From JAMHWF01 sp964371405 (GTDB lineage: Bacteria > Pseudomonadota > Gammaproteobacteria > Burkholderiales > Burkholderiaceae_C): a stretch of DNA of 64,000 bases. Below are positions 1 to 8,589 of this stretch, one piece after another (within the stretch, counting starts at the first letter, position 1; the number at the start of each line of letters is the position of its first letter). The stretch covers positions 62,001-126,000 of the forward strand of contig CAYJLV010000007.1 of NCBI GenBank assembly GCA_964371405.1. The letters run 5' to 3'. Both the position numbers and the translations under genes were made by a program. The notes under the pieces were generated by a model. The model searched no databases and was not told the DNA's origin. It saw only the letters and a program-made list of their open reading frames with translations.

Positions 1-524
1 TTCGTCTTCGTGTCGTAGAGGCCCGCCAGCACGACGAGCGCGCCCATCGCCGCCAAGCTCTCGGCCGACCCCATCGGCCCCATAAGGCCGTCGACCGGCC
101 CGAGCACAATTGCCACCTCGCCCGGTGCGACGGTCGGATTGCGACGGAAGCGGTCGAGCACGTAGCTCCAGTCGCGCCCCGAGAACACGCGCTTGAGCGG
201 CGTGCCGGTGGTGCCCGACGTGGTGACGAACTTGCGCCACTGCGACGGACCGCTGGCGACGTAGGAGCCGAACGGCGGATGCGCGGCCTGGTCGGCCTGC
301 AACTCGGAGCGGTCGCAGAACGGGATGCGCGGCAGGTCTTCCAGCCCCCGCACGTCGTCGGGGCGCAGGCCGGCGACGTCGAACTTGCGGCGCCAGAACG
401 GCGCTGCGTCGTAGCAGTAGCGCACCATCTCGCGCAGCCGGCGCGACTGCATCTCGCGCAACAAAGCCGGCGGCTGCCGGTCGGCGCGCGAGTCAAGGAT
501 CAGGTATTCGGGCAGCGACGCCAT
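1..524 (-). CDS. Phenylacetate-CoA ligase-like AMP-forming enzyme (3' end outside the window)
   Basis: Reading leftwards from the ATG at 524, 174 codons are present before the window edge. The product resembles the PaaK branch of AMP-forming acyl-CoA ligases, which activate aryl or aryl-acetic acids to CoA thioesters with ATP. The N-terminal part carries the family's early motif ending in RIPFCDRSEL and the phosphate-binding loop TTSGTTGTP. The C-terminal acceptor domain is missing only because the sequence ends. It starts 19 bases after the amidohydrolase stop with a GGGGACC-type ribosome site, so the two form one leftward unit. The substrate is not readable from the sequence; the neighbouring aromatic-acid operon suggests a ring acid. 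Confidence 0.85.
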   Translation of the reverse strand, partial: MASLPEYLILDSRADRQPPALLREMQSRRLREMVRYCYDAAPFWRRKFDVAGLRPDDVRGLEDLPRIPFCDRSELQADQAAHPPFGSYVASGPSQWRKFVTTSGTTGTPLKRVFSGRDWSYVLDRFRRNPTVAPGEVAIVLGPVDGLMGPMGSAESLAAMGALVVLAGLYDTKT

Positions 525-543
525 CGTGGTCCCCTGCGGCGAA

Positions 544-1644
544 TCAGGCGTCGCGCCGGCCGCTACCGTGGCTGGCCGTCTTGGGATCGCCCCACTGCGG
601 CACCAGCCGCTCGCTGACGGGGCGGAACAGCCGCGTGTGCGGCGGCTCGATGCGAAACAGCCGCGCCGCGTTGCCGCCGAGGATCAGGTTCAGGTCGTCC
701 TGCGCAATGTCGAGCGCCGTCAGCTGGCGCAAGCTCCAGCCCCAGCAGTCGACCTGGTGGCGCACCAGCGGCTGGTTACGCAGCTGCACCGGATAGGCCT
801 GCGGCGTCTGGCCGTACTGCGTGTGGAACGGGATGCTCGCGCCCCAGTCGGTGCCCCAGACCAGCTTCTCGGGGCCGATGTTGGGATCGCGCAGCGCCTT
901 CCAGTACAGGTCGGTCCAGTAGTAGCCTGTCTCAAGATAGACGTTGTCGTGCGACGCGCACACCGTCATCGCCTCCTCGACCATGCGCTCGCTCCACCAA
1001 CCCTGCATACCGCCGTGGTCCATCAGGATCGGCACGTCGGGATACTCGGCGGCGAGGTCGGTGATCCACAGCGGGTGCAGCGTCTCGGGCCAATAGTGGT
1101 AGGTCAGCGGATAGCCCATCACGACGCCGGTGTGGATGCGCGCCACCACCTTGTGCTTGCGCGCCACGTCCATCACCGGGCGGATCTGGTCCATACGCTC
1201 GGTCTGCGACATCGTCTTGCGGTTGGCGCTGTTGGCCGGCATGCCCTCGCCGATCCCGCGGAACTTGCCGGTGGCGAGCAGCGCGTCGATCTCGCGCGCC
1301 GCCGCCTCGGGCGTCCACGGCTCCTCGCCGCGCAGCGACTTCTTGGCCGTCTCCATCGCCGCGCAGCAGGCGACAAAGCGGTCGGGGTGCTGCTCGACGA
1401 GCCGCGCATTGATCTCGTTGCTCATGCCGAAGGCCGGCAGCAGCACGCACATGTCGACGTCGTAGCACTGCATGTCGTACTGCAGGCGCGGCGAGTTGTC
1501 GTAGGCCTCGAGCCGGCGAATCGCCTGCGCAAGGTCGTTGTAGCGCGTCGGCGCAGCCTTCGGGTCGGCGCGCGAGAGCTGCGGCCCGGCGGCGAAGCGC
1601 TGCGCGTGGACGTGGGTGTCGATGACGAAGCGGCCGGCTTTCAT
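544..1644 (-). CDS. Amidohydrolase family 2 protein (ACMSD-like)
   Basis: 366 residues of the metal-dependent amidohydrolase-2 family, relatives of 2-amino-3-carboxymuconate semialdehyde decarboxylase and related ring-fission-product decarboxylases or hydrolases. The first metal-ligand motif DTHVH is at residues 8-12, a later ARIHTG and the LMDHGG segment follow, and the C-terminal metal Asp region is WGTDWG. I chose the ATG at 1644 because the metal motif normally lies within ten residues of the start; the open frame extends to 1764 but would add 40 unrelated residues. It faces away from the LysR gene and is followed by the CoA ligase. A role in decarboxylating or hydrolysing an aromatic breakdown intermediate is inference. 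Confidence 0.85.
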   Translation of the reverse strand: MKAGRFVIDTHVHAQRFAAGPQLSRADPKAAPTRYNDLAQAIRRLEAYDNSPRLQYDMQCYDVDMCVLLPAFGMSNEINARLVEQHPDRFVACCAAMETAKKSLRGEEPWTPEAAAREIDALLATGKFRGIGEGMPANSANRKTMSQTERMDQIRPVMDVARKHKVVARIHTGVVMGYPLTYHYWPETLHPLWITDLAAEYPDVPILMDHGGMQGWWSERMVEEAMTVCASHDNVYLETGYYWTDLYWKALRDPNIGPEKLVWGTDWGASIPFHTQYGQTPQAYPVQLRNQPLVRHQVDCWGWSLRQLTALDIAQDDLNLILGGNAARLFRIEPPHTRLFRPVSERLVPQWGDPKTASHGSGRRDA

Positions 1645-1707
1645 GCGATGCGATGCGTGGGGTATCAAGGGTGGAGCCAATGCTATGCTGACCCGAGCAT
1701 CCGTCAA

Positions 1708-1724
1708 TTCGATACGTTCGATAC
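1708..1724. promoter_or_regulatory. Direct repeat in the divergent promoter region (possible LysR site)
   Basis: TTCGATAC occurs twice with a one-base spacer (1708-1715 and 1717-1724) in the 94-base gap between the divergent amidohydrolase and LysR genes. The repeat ends 14 bases before the LysR start codon. LysR proteins usually control the divergent neighbour and themselves from such gaps, so a regulator contact is plausible. The arrangement is not the classical T-N11-A palindrome. Confidence 0.3.
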
Positions 1725-1738
1725 TTCCAATCCAAGCC

Positions 1739-2701
1739 ATGGATTTGCATCGCCTCGATCTCAACCTGCTGGTGACGTTTCATGCGCTGATGCGCGAGGC
1801 CAGCGTGACGCGCGCCGGCGCGCGCCTCGGCCTGAGCCAGCCGGCGATCAGCTACGCGCTCGCAAAGCTGCGCGCGACGTTCGGCGACCCGCTGTTCGTG
1901 CGCGAGGGGTCGCGCATGCAGCCGACGGCGCGTGCGCAGGCACTGGCTGGGCCGATCGGCCGCGTCATCGAGCTGATCGGCAGCGAGGTGCTGACGCGCG
2001 CCGAGTTCGACCCGGCCACGGCGCAGCGCTCGTTCACGCTGTGCATGACCGACATCGGTGAATCGAACTTCGCCGGCCCGCTTGCCGAGCGCCTGCTGGC
2101 GGCAGCACCGGGCGTCGCGATCCGCACCCGCTCGTTTCCACCGGAACTGCTCGAGCCGGCGCTGGCCGATGGCGAGGCGGACCTCGCCGTCGGCTTCTTT
2201 CCCGACCTGCGCGGCGCCCAGATCTACCAGCAAGCGCTCTACGAGACGGGATTCGTCTGCATCGCCCGAGCCGGCCATCCGCAGCTCGCCGGGCGCCTGA
2301 CGCGGCGGCGCTTCGTTGCGGCATCGCACGTCGCTCTCGTCTCCGGGGCGCGCAGCCAGGGATTCATCGAGCGCGACCTGCAGGCCGCCGGCATCGAGCG
2401 GCGCGTCGCCGTGACGGTTCAGTATGTGATGAGCTTGGTCGAGGTGCTGACGCGCACCGATCTGATCTGCGTCGCGCCGGTCGAGGCGGCCGAGCGCCTG
2501 CGGCGCGCGCTGCCGATCGACGTTCGCCCGTTGCCCTATCCGTCGTCACGCTTTGCCGTGCGTCAGCACTGGCATGGCCGCTACCACGGCGACGCGGCCA
2601 ACCAGTGGCTGCGAGGCGAAATCCGCGCGGCGCTACAGCGCCGCGGTGCAGGCGCCGCCGCCGATCGAAACTCGAGAAAGAACAACGCTCCATTTGCTTG
2701 A
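1739..2701 (+). CDS. LysR-family transcriptional regulator
   Basis: 320 residues. The N-terminal winged helix-turn-helix (about residues 5-65) has the family pattern LNLLVTFHALMREASVTRAG followed by LSQPAISYALAKLR. A periplasmic-binding-protein-like effector domain fills the rest (about 95-300). The ATG at 1739 is chosen because MDLHRLDLNLL is the normal LysR beginning; the longer frame from 1616 reads across the promoter gap. It is divergent from the amidohydrolase/CoA-ligase pair and lies 57 bases upstream of the monooxygenase operon, so it could control either. The effector is probably an aromatic acid or its CoA ester (inference). Confidence 0.92.
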   Translation: MDLHRLDLNLLVTFHALMREASVTRAGARLGLSQPAISYALAKLRATFGDPLFVREGSRMQPTARAQALAGPIGRVIELIGSEVLTRAEFDPATAQRSFTLCMTDIGESNFAGPLAERLLAAAPGVAIRTRSFPPELLEPALADGEADLAVGFFPDLRGAQIYQQALYETGFVCIARAGHPQLAGRLTRRRFVAASHVALVSGARSQGFIERDLQAAGIERRVAVTVQYVMSLVEVLTRTDLICVAPVEAAERLRRALPIDVRPLPYPSSRFAVRQHWHGRYHGDAANQWLRGEIRAALQRRGAGAAADRNSRKNNAPFA

Positions 2702-2726
2702 CACTTTAAGTGTTTACTTCTAAAGT
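2698..2726 (+). promoter_or_regulatory. Sigma-70-type promoter of the aryl-CoA monooxygenase operon
   Basis: A perfect TTGACA (2698-2703) is followed after 17 bases by TAAAGT (2721-2726), a good -35/-10 pair for a GC-rich genome. The AT-rich stretch stands out from its surroundings. It overlaps the stop of the LysR gene and lies about 32 bases upstream of the next start codon. Two inverted repeats cover the spacer and the -10 element. Confidence 0.6.
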
Positions 2727-2727
2727 A
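2701..2727. promoter_or_regulatory. Two tandem dyads overlapping the promoter (probable MarR or LysR operator)
   Basis: ACACTT-T-AAGTGT (2701-2713) is a perfect 6-bp dyad. TACTT-CTA-AAGTA (2715-2727) is a perfect 5-bp dyad immediately after it. Both share an (A)AGT half-site and sit between and over the -35 and -10 elements, the position of a repressor operator. The MarR gene in the same operon is the most likely ligand-responsive repressor; the upstream LysR protein is the alternative. Confidence 0.5.
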
Positions 2728-2758
2728 TTACGCACTGCGTCCGGATCGAGGAGTCTTC

Positions 2759-5116
2759 ATGAAGATCGTCTGCATCGGCGGCGGCCCGGCCGGCCTGTAT
2801 TTCGGGCTGCTGATGAAGCAGCTCAACCCGGCGCACGACATCACCGTCGTCGAGCGCAACAAGCCCTACGACACCTTCGGCTGGGGCGTCGTGTTCTCCG
2901 ACGCGACGATGGACAACATGCGCGCCTGGGACGCCGAATCGGCCGACGAGGTCCAGCAGGCGTTCAACCACTGGGACGACATCGAGCTGCTGTTCAAGGG
3001 CCGCACGATCCGCTCCGGCGGCCACGGCTTCGTCGGCATCGGGCGCAAGAAGCTGCTCAACATCCTGCAGGCGCGCTGCGAGCGGCTCGGCGTCAAGCTC
3101 GAGTTCGAGCGCGAGGTCGATTCCGACGACGACTACCCCGACGCCGACCTGATCGTCGCCAGCGACGGCATCAACTCGAAGATCCGCGGCAAGTACGCCG
3201 ACGTGTTCCAGCCCGACATCGTGACGCGGCCCAACCGCTACCTCTGGCTCGGCACGAACAAGCTCTACGACGCCTTCACCTTCGACTTTCGGAAGACGGA
3301 GCACGGCTGGTTCCAGGCGCACATCTACAAGTTCGACGCGACGACGACGACCTTCATCGTCGAATGCCCCGAGCCCGTCTGGCTCGCGCACGGGCTCGAC
3401 CGCGCCGACGCGCAGCAGTCGGTCGAGTTCTGCGAGCGCCTGTTCGCCGACAACCTGCAGGGCGCCAAGCTGATGACGAACGCGCGCCACCTGCGCGGCT
3501 CGGCGTGGCTCAATTTCCAGCGCGTCGTCTGCGGCCAGTGGTGGTTGAAGAACGGCAATCGCAGCCACGTCGTGCTGATGGGCGACGCGGTGCACACGGC
3601 GCACTTCGCGATCGGCTCGGGCACCAAGCTCGCGCTGGAAGACGCGATCGAGCTGACGCGCCAGTTCCGACGCCTCGGCGACAGCCCCGAGCAGATCGAG
3701 TCCGTGCTCGCCGCCTACCAGGAAGCGCGGCGCATCGAGACGCTGCGCCTGCAGAACGCGGCCTGGAACGCAATGGAGTGGTTCGAGGTCTGCGGCGCGC
3801 GCTATTGCGACCAGCTCGAACCCGAGCAGTTCATGTATTCGATGCTCACGCGCAGCCAGCGCATCAGCCACGAGAACCTGCGGCTGCGCGACAAGGCCTG
3901 GCTCGATGGCTATGAGCGGTGGTTCGCGCAGCATACGGCGCAGGCGGGCCGCGACGCGAAGCCTGCGGCGGTGCCCCCGATGTTCACGCCCTATCGTGTG
4001 CGCTCGCTGCAGTTGAAGAACCGCGTCGTCGTCTCGCCGATGGCGCAGTACTCGGCGGTCGACGGCGTGCCGGGCGACTACCACCTGGTGCACCTGGGCG
4101 CACGCGCGACGGGCGGCGCCGGCCTGGTGTTCGCCGAGATGACGTGCACCAGCCCCGACGCGCGCATCACGCCGGCTTGCCCCGGCCTGTGGAACGACGC
4201 GCAGATGCGCGCCTGGCAGCGCATCGTCGACTGGGTGCACGCCAACAGCGACGCGAAGATCGCGATCCAGCTCGGCCACGCCGGCGCCAAGGGCTCGACC
4301 AGTGCGCCGTGGGACGACGCCGGCGCCGACCGCCCGCTGCCGGAGGGCAACTGGCCGCTGCTCGCACCGTCGCCGCAGCCCTACCTCGACGACGGCGCCG
4401 TGCCGCAGCCGATGACGCGCGCGCAGATGGACGCCGTGCGCGACGACTTCGTCGCCGCGACGCGGCGCGCCGCCGCCGCCGGCTTCGACTGGCTCGAACT
4501 GCACTGCGCCCATGGCTACCTGCTGTCGGCCTTCATCTCGCCGCTGACCAACCGCCGCAGCGACGACTACGGCGGCAGCCTGGCCAACCGGCTGCGCTAC
4601 CCGCTCGAAGTCTTCGCCGCGATGCGCGCAGCGTGGCCCGCGCAGCTGCCGATGTCGGTGCGGATCTCGGCGCACGACTGGGTCGAGGGCGGCATCACGC
4701 CGGCCGACGCCGTCGAGATCGCGCGCGCCTTCAAGGCCGCGGGTGCCGACCTGATCGACTGCTCGTCGGGCCAGGTCAGCACGCAGCAAAAGCCCACCTA
4801 CGGCCGCATGTACCAGACGCCGTTTGCCGACCGCATCCGCCAGGAGGCCGGCATCGCGACGATCGCCGTCGGCGCGATCAGCGAGGCCGACCACGTCAAC
4901 TCGATCATCGCCGCCGGCCGCGCCGACCTGTGCGCGATCGGCCGGCCGCACCTCGCCAACCCGGCCTGGACGCTGACCGAAGCAGCGAAGATCGGCTGCA
5001 CCGACATCGCCTGGCCCAAGCAGTACCGCGCCGCGAAGTCGCAGCTCGAAGCCGGATTCGCCCGCGAGAAGGCGCTCGCCGCGCAGGCGGCGGCGCCGCA
5101 GGAGCCGGCCCGATGA
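2759..5116 (+). CDS. Fused FAD monooxygenase / old-yellow-enzyme protein (2-aminobenzoyl-CoA monooxygenase/reductase or salicylyl-CoA 5-hydroxylase type)
   Basis: 785 residues in two domains. Residues 1 to about 390 form a single-component FAD aromatic hydroxylase: dinucleotide motif GGGPAG at 7-12 and the second FAD motif GDAVH near 275. Residues from about 405 form an NADH:flavin oxidoreductase of the old yellow enzyme family, beginning MFTPYRVRSLQLKNRVVVSP. This fusion is known from 2-aminobenzoyl-CoA monooxygenase/reductase of Azoarcus, which hydroxylates and then reduces the ring; the same architecture is often annotated salicylyl-CoA 5-hydroxylase/oxidoreductase. The aryl-CoA ligase in the operon fits a CoA-thioester substrate. 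Whether the acid is anthranilate or salicylate cannot be settled here. Start has a GGAG site (GAGGAGTCTTC) just upstream. Confidence 0.88.
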   Translation: MKIVCIGGGPAGLYFGLLMKQLNPAHDITVVERNKPYDTFGWGVVFSDATMDNMRAWDAESADEVQQAFNHWDDIELLFKGRTIRSGGHGFVGIGRKKLLNILQARCERLGVKLEFEREVDSDDDYPDADLIVASDGINSKIRGKYADVFQPDIVTRPNRYLWLGTNKLYDAFTFDFRKTEHGWFQAHIYKFDATTTTFIVECPEPVWLAHGLDRADAQQSVEFCERLFADNLQGAKLMTNARHLRGSAWLNFQRVVCGQWWLKNGNRSHVVLMGDAVHTAHFAIGSGTKLALEDAIELTRQFRRLGDSPEQIESVLAAYQEARRIETLRLQNAAWNAMEWFEVCGARYCDQLEPEQFMYSMLTRSQRISHENLRLRDKAWLDGYERWFAQHTAQAGRDAKPAAVPPMFTPYRVRSLQLKNRVVVSPMAQYSAVDGVPGDYHLVHLGARATGGAGLVFAEMTCTSPDARITPACPGLWNDAQMRAWQRIVDWVHANSDAKIAIQLGHAGAKGSTSAPWDDAGADRPLPEGNWPLLAPSPQPYLDDGAVPQPMTRAQMDAVRDDFVAATRRAAAAGFDWLELHCAHGYLLSAFISPLTNRRSDDYGGSLANRLRYPLEVFAAMRAAWPAQLPMSVRISAHDWVEGGITPADAVEIARAFKAAGADLIDCSSGQVSTQQKPTYGRMYQTPFADRIRQEAGIATIAVGAISEADHVNSIIAAGRADLCAIGRPHLANPAWTLTEAAKIGCTDIAWPKQYRAAKSQLEAGFAREKALAAQAAAPQEPAR

Positions 5117-5910
5117 CGAACGACGCTTTCGCAACCCCGGCGCCGCTGGCCGGCCGCCACGCGCTCGTCACAGGCGCCGGCCGCGGTATCGGCGCCGCGA
5201 TCGCGCGTCGCCTTGCCGCCGACGGCGCGCGCCTGACGCTGCTCGGCCGCAACCTCGACCCGCTCGCCGCGCTGGCCGCCGCGCTGCCGCCGGCCGCGCA
5301 GGCGCGCGCCGTCGTCTGCGACGTGACCGACGCCGACGCCGTCGCGCGCGCCTGGGCCTCGGCGATCGATGGAGCCCCGCCGGTCGACATCCTCGTCGCC
5401 AACGCCGGCCAGGCCGCCAGCGCGCCCTTCGTGCGCACCGACGACGAGCTGTGGCAGCGCATGCTGGCCGTCAACCTGACCGGCACCTTCCTGTGCATGC
5501 GTGCCGCGCTGCCGGCGATGCTCGGCGGCGGCTGGGGCCGCATCGTCAACATCGCCAGCACGGCGGGGCAGCGCGGTTATGCCTACGTCGCAGCGTACTC
5601 GGCCGCCAAGCACGGCGTCGTCGGCCTGACGCGCTCGCTGGCGCTCGAAGTGGCGGCGCGCGGCGTCACCGTCAACGCCGTCTGCCCCGGCTACACCGAG
5701 ACCGATCTGCTCGAAGGCAGCATCGCCAACGTCGTCGCGAAGACGGGGCGCAGCGCCGACGCGGCGCGCGCTGAGTTCGCGCGGCACAATCCGCAGCAGC
5801 GCCTGGTGCAGGCCGGCGAAGTGGCCGACGCCGTCGCCTGGCTGTGCACGCCGGGCGCCGCGGCGATCAACGGCCAGTCGATCTCGGTGAGCGGCGGAGA
5901 AGTGACATGA
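5113..5910 (+). CDS. Short-chain dehydrogenase/reductase (SDR)
   Basis: 265 residues of the classical SDR family. The cofactor motif TGAGRGIG lies near residues 20-27, NAG near 98, and the catalytic Ser-Tyr-Lys set is visible as IASTAG then YSAAK. The start ATG overlaps the TGA of the monooxygenase/reductase gene (ATGA), and its own stop overlaps the MarR start the same way, so it is translationally coupled. In this pathway an NAD(P)-dependent alcohol/ketone dehydrogenase acting on the hydroxylated and reduced alicyclic CoA intermediate would make sense (inference). It also resembles 3-hydroxyacyl-CoA or FabG-type reductases, so substrate is uncertain. Confidence 0.88.
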   Translation: MTNDAFATPAPLAGRHALVTGAGRGIGAAIARRLAADGARLTLLGRNLDPLAALAAALPPAAQARAVVCDVTDADAVARAWASAIDGAPPVDILVANAGQAASAPFVRTDDELWQRMLAVNLTGTFLCMRAALPAMLGGGWGRIVNIASTAGQRGYAYVAAYSAAKHGVVGLTRSLALEVAARGVTVNAVCPGYTETDLLEGSIANVVAKTGRSADAARAEFARHNPQQRLVQAGEVADAVAWLCTPGAAAINGQSISVSGGEVT

Positions 5911-6470
5911 CGCAATCGCGCCGGGACTACAAACTCCTGCGCGTCGTCGACGACGACAACATCGGCCGCGAGGCACGCGCCGTCGCCGGCGACCACACGG
6001 CCGTCAAACTGTGGCTGCGGCTGCTGTCGTGCAGCACGCAGATCGAGCAGGAAGTCCGCTCGCGGCTGCGCCGGCGTTTCGGCACCACGCTGCCGCGCTT
6101 CGACTACCTGGCGCAGCTCGAGCGTCACCCTGAGGGGTTGCGCATGAACGCGCTGTCGCGCTACCTGATGGTGACGGGCGGCAACGTGACGGGGCTGACC
6201 GACCAGCTCGCCGCCGAAGGCTGGGTCGAGCGCGTCGCCGACCCGACCGACCGGCGCTCGATGAGCGTGCGCCTCACCGCCACCGGCCGGCGCAAGTTCC
6301 TGCAGATGGCCACCGAGCACGAAGCCTGGGTGGTCGAGATGTTCGACGGCCTCGAAGCCGGGCATCTCGCCACGCTGTACGAGCTGCTCGGCCGGCTGCG
6401 CGTGCACCTGGTGACGAAGGATGCCGAGCCGCCCGCACCGCGCGCCGCAGCGCGAACGAAGCCGCGCTGA
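5907..6470 (+). CDS. MarR-family transcriptional regulator
   Basis: 187 residues. The winged-helix core (about residues 50-130) contains LPRFDYLAQLERHPEGLRMN, the recognition region VTGGNVTGLTDQLAAEGWVE, and the wing ADPTDRRSMSVRLTATGR, all typical of MarR. Such regulators in aromatic-acid operons usually repress until the CoA-ester intermediate binds. Its ATG overlaps the SDR stop. The twin dyads at 2701-2727 in the operon promoter are the natural candidate operator. Confidence 0.9.
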   Translation: MTQSRRDYKLLRVVDDDNIGREARAVAGDHTAVKLWLRLLSCSTQIEQEVRSRLRRRFGTTLPRFDYLAQLERHPEGLRMNALSRYLMVTGGNVTGLTDQLAAEGWVERVADPTDRRSMSVRLTATGRRKFLQMATEHEAWVVEMFDGLEAGHLATLYELLGRLRVHLVTKDAEPPAPRAAARTKPR

Positions 6471-6494
6471 AACGCGGCGCAACGGAGGACTGTC

Positions 6495-8120
6495 ATGACC
6501 GGAGCCCACGTCGACCTGTTTGCCCGCGACCACCTGCCGCCGCCCGACCAGCAGCCCGAGTTCCTGTTCGAGCTGCCGGGGCTGCAGTTCCCCGCGCAGC
6601 TCAACTGCGCCGACGAGCTGCTCGACCGCCACGTGCGCGAAGGCCGCGGCGATCGCATCTGCATCCGCGCGCCCGGCGTCGCCTGGACCTACCGCGAGCT
6701 GCAGGACAAGGCCGACCGCATCGCGCAGGTGCTGGTGCGCGAGATGGGCCTGGTGCCGGGCAACCGCGTGCTGCTGCGCGCGCCGAACAATCCGATGCTC
6801 GCGGCCTGCTGGTTCGCCGTCATGAAGGCCGGCGGCATCGCCGTCGGCACGATGCCGCTGCTGCGCGCCAAGGAGCTCGAGACGATGATCGAGATCGCGC
6901 AGGTCAGCCACGCGCTGTGCGACGCTGCGATCGCCGACGAGTTGCGCGAGGCCGCCCTCGCGGCGCCGGTGTTGCGCGAGCTGCGCCTGTTCAACGACGA
7001 CGGGCCCGACGGCCTGGAGCGCGCGATGCAGCGCCAGCCCGCGGGCTTCGTGAACGTCGACACCGCCGCCGACGAGACCTGCCTCATCGCCTTCACCTCG
7101 GGCACGACGGGCGTTCCCAAGGGCACGATGCATTTCCACCGCGACGTGATCGCGGCCTGCCGCTGCTGGCCGCCGAACGTGCTCAGGGCCGGGCCCGACG
7201 ACGTCTTCATCGGCAGCCCGCCGCTGGCCTTCACCTTCGGCCTCGGCGGGCAGCTGCTGTTCCCGTTGTCGATCGGCGCCTCGACCGTGCTGCTGGAGAA
7301 GTCCAGCCCGCCGCAGCTGCTCGAAGGCATCCGCGACTTCGGCGCCACGGTGCTGTTCACCGCACCGACCTCGTACCGCCAGCTGGCGGCGCATGGCGAC
7401 GAGCTGCGCCGCACGCGGCTGGCCAAGTGCGTGTCGGCCGGCGAGGCGCTGCCCGCCGCGACGCGAGCGCTGTGGAAGGAGGCCACCGGCATCGAGCTGA
7501 TCGACGGCATCGGCGCCACCGAAATGCTGCACATCTTCATCTCGGCCGACGAGGCGCATGCGCGCCCCGGCGCAACCGGCGTCGTCGTTCCCGGCTTCCG
7601 CGCCGAAGTCGTCGACGATGCTGGGCAGCCGGTGCCGCCCGGCACCGTCGGCGCGCTGCGCGTCAAGGGCCCCACGGGTTGCCGCTACCTCGCCGACTCG
7701 CGCCAGGCGAACTACGTCAAGGACGGCTGGAACTACACCGGCGACGCTTACGCGATGGACGCCGACGGCTACTTCCACTACCACGCACGCACCGACGACA
7801 TGATCGTCTCGGCCGGCTACAACATCGCCGGCCCCGAGGTCGAGGACGCGCTGATGCGCCACCCCGACGTTGCCGAGTGCGCCGCCGTCGGTGCGCCGGA
7901 CGCCGAGCGCGGCCAGATCGTCAAGGCCTTCGTCGTGCTGCGCCCGGGCGTCGAGGCCGGTCCTGCCAAGGCACGCGAGCTGCAGGAGTTCGTCAAGCAG
8001 TGCATCGCACCCTACAAGTACCCGCGCGCCGTCGACTTCGTCGACAGGCTGCCGCGCACGCAGACCGGCAAGCTGCAGCGCTACAGGCTGCGCGAAGACG
8101 CTGGGACGACGCCCGCATGA
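6495..8120 (+). CDS. Benzoate-CoA ligase family enzyme (2-aminobenzoate- or salicylate-CoA ligase type)
   Basis: 541 residues, full length for the benzoate-CoA ligase branch of AMP-forming ligases. Visible motifs are FTSGTTGVPKGTMH (P-loop, near residue 200), IDGIGATEMLH, the hinge region with YHARTDDM, and the C-terminal catalytic Lys in TQTGKLQRYRLRE (near 525). It should convert an aromatic acid plus ATP and CoA into the aryl-CoA that the monooxygenase/reductase in the same operon uses. The start ATG at 6495 has GGAGG nine bases upstream. The Azoarcus 2-aminobenzoate-CoA ligase AbmG is the best known analogue, but the specificity is inferred from context. Confidence 0.88.
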   Translation: MTGAHVDLFARDHLPPPDQQPEFLFELPGLQFPAQLNCADELLDRHVREGRGDRICIRAPGVAWTYRELQDKADRIAQVLVREMGLVPGNRVLLRAPNNPMLAACWFAVMKAGGIAVGTMPLLRAKELETMIEIAQVSHALCDAAIADELREAALAAPVLRELRLFNDDGPDGLERAMQRQPAGFVNVDTAADETCLIAFTSGTTGVPKGTMHFHRDVIAACRCWPPNVLRAGPDDVFIGSPPLAFTFGLGGQLLFPLSIGASTVLLEKSSPPQLLEGIRDFGATVLFTAPTSYRQLAAHGDELRRTRLAKCVSAGEALPAATRALWKEATGIELIDGIGATEMLHIFISADEAHARPGATGVVVPGFRAEVVDDAGQPVPPGTVGALRVKGPTGCRYLADSRQANYVKDGWNYTGDAYAMDADGYFHYHARTDDMIVSAGYNIAGPEVEDALMRHPDVAECAAVGAPDAERGQIVKAFVVLRPGVEAGPAKARELQEFVKQCIAPYKYPRAVDFVDRLPRTQTGKLQRYRLREDAGTTPA

Positions 8121-8578
8121 ACACCGTTCAACCGTTGGGCGGTCGTTTCGAGCAGCGTGTCCGCATCCGTTTCGCCGACTGCGACCCGGCCGGCATCGTC
8201 TTCTATCCGCAGTACTTCGTCCTCTTCAACGGCTTGGTCGAAGACTGGGTCGGCGAAGTGCTGGGCGTGCCTTATGCCGAGCTGATCGGCTCGCGGCGCA
8301 TCGGCATGCCGACGGTCAGCGTGCAGACCGACTTCCGCGCGATCAGCAAGTTCGGCGACGAGGTGACGCTCGGCCTGCAGGTCGAGCGCATCGGCTCGCG
8401 CTCGCTGACGTTCGCGCTCGAGGCCCGCCGCGGCGACGAGCTGCGCGTGCAGTCGCGCCACGTCGTCGTCACCACCGACCTCGAGACGCACCACGCAGTC
8501 ACGATTCCCGCCGACCTGCGCACGGCGATCGAGCGCTTCGCGCAACCCCAACCCGCGCATTCCCTTCCACTCCAATGA
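8117..8578 (+). CDS. Hotdog-fold acyl-CoA thioesterase (4-hydroxybenzoyl-CoA thioesterase type)
   Basis: 153 residues. The active-site segment FADCDPAGIVFYPQYF near residues 18-33 is the 4HBT signature, with the catalytic Asp in DPAG. The ATG overlaps the stop of the ligase gene. Thioesterases in aryl-CoA operons either release a hydroxylated acid or rescue CoA from dead-end thioesters; which applies here cannot be read from the sequence. Length and motif leave little doubt about the family. Confidence 0.88.
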   Translation: MNTVQPLGGRFEQRVRIRFADCDPAGIVFYPQYFVLFNGLVEDWVGEVLGVPYAELIGSRRIGMPTVSVQTDFRAISKFGDEVTLGLQVERIGSRSLTFALEARRGDELRVQSRHVVVTTDLETHHAVTIPADLRTAIERFAQPQPAHSLPLQ

Positions 8579-8589
8579 GGTCATCGAAC

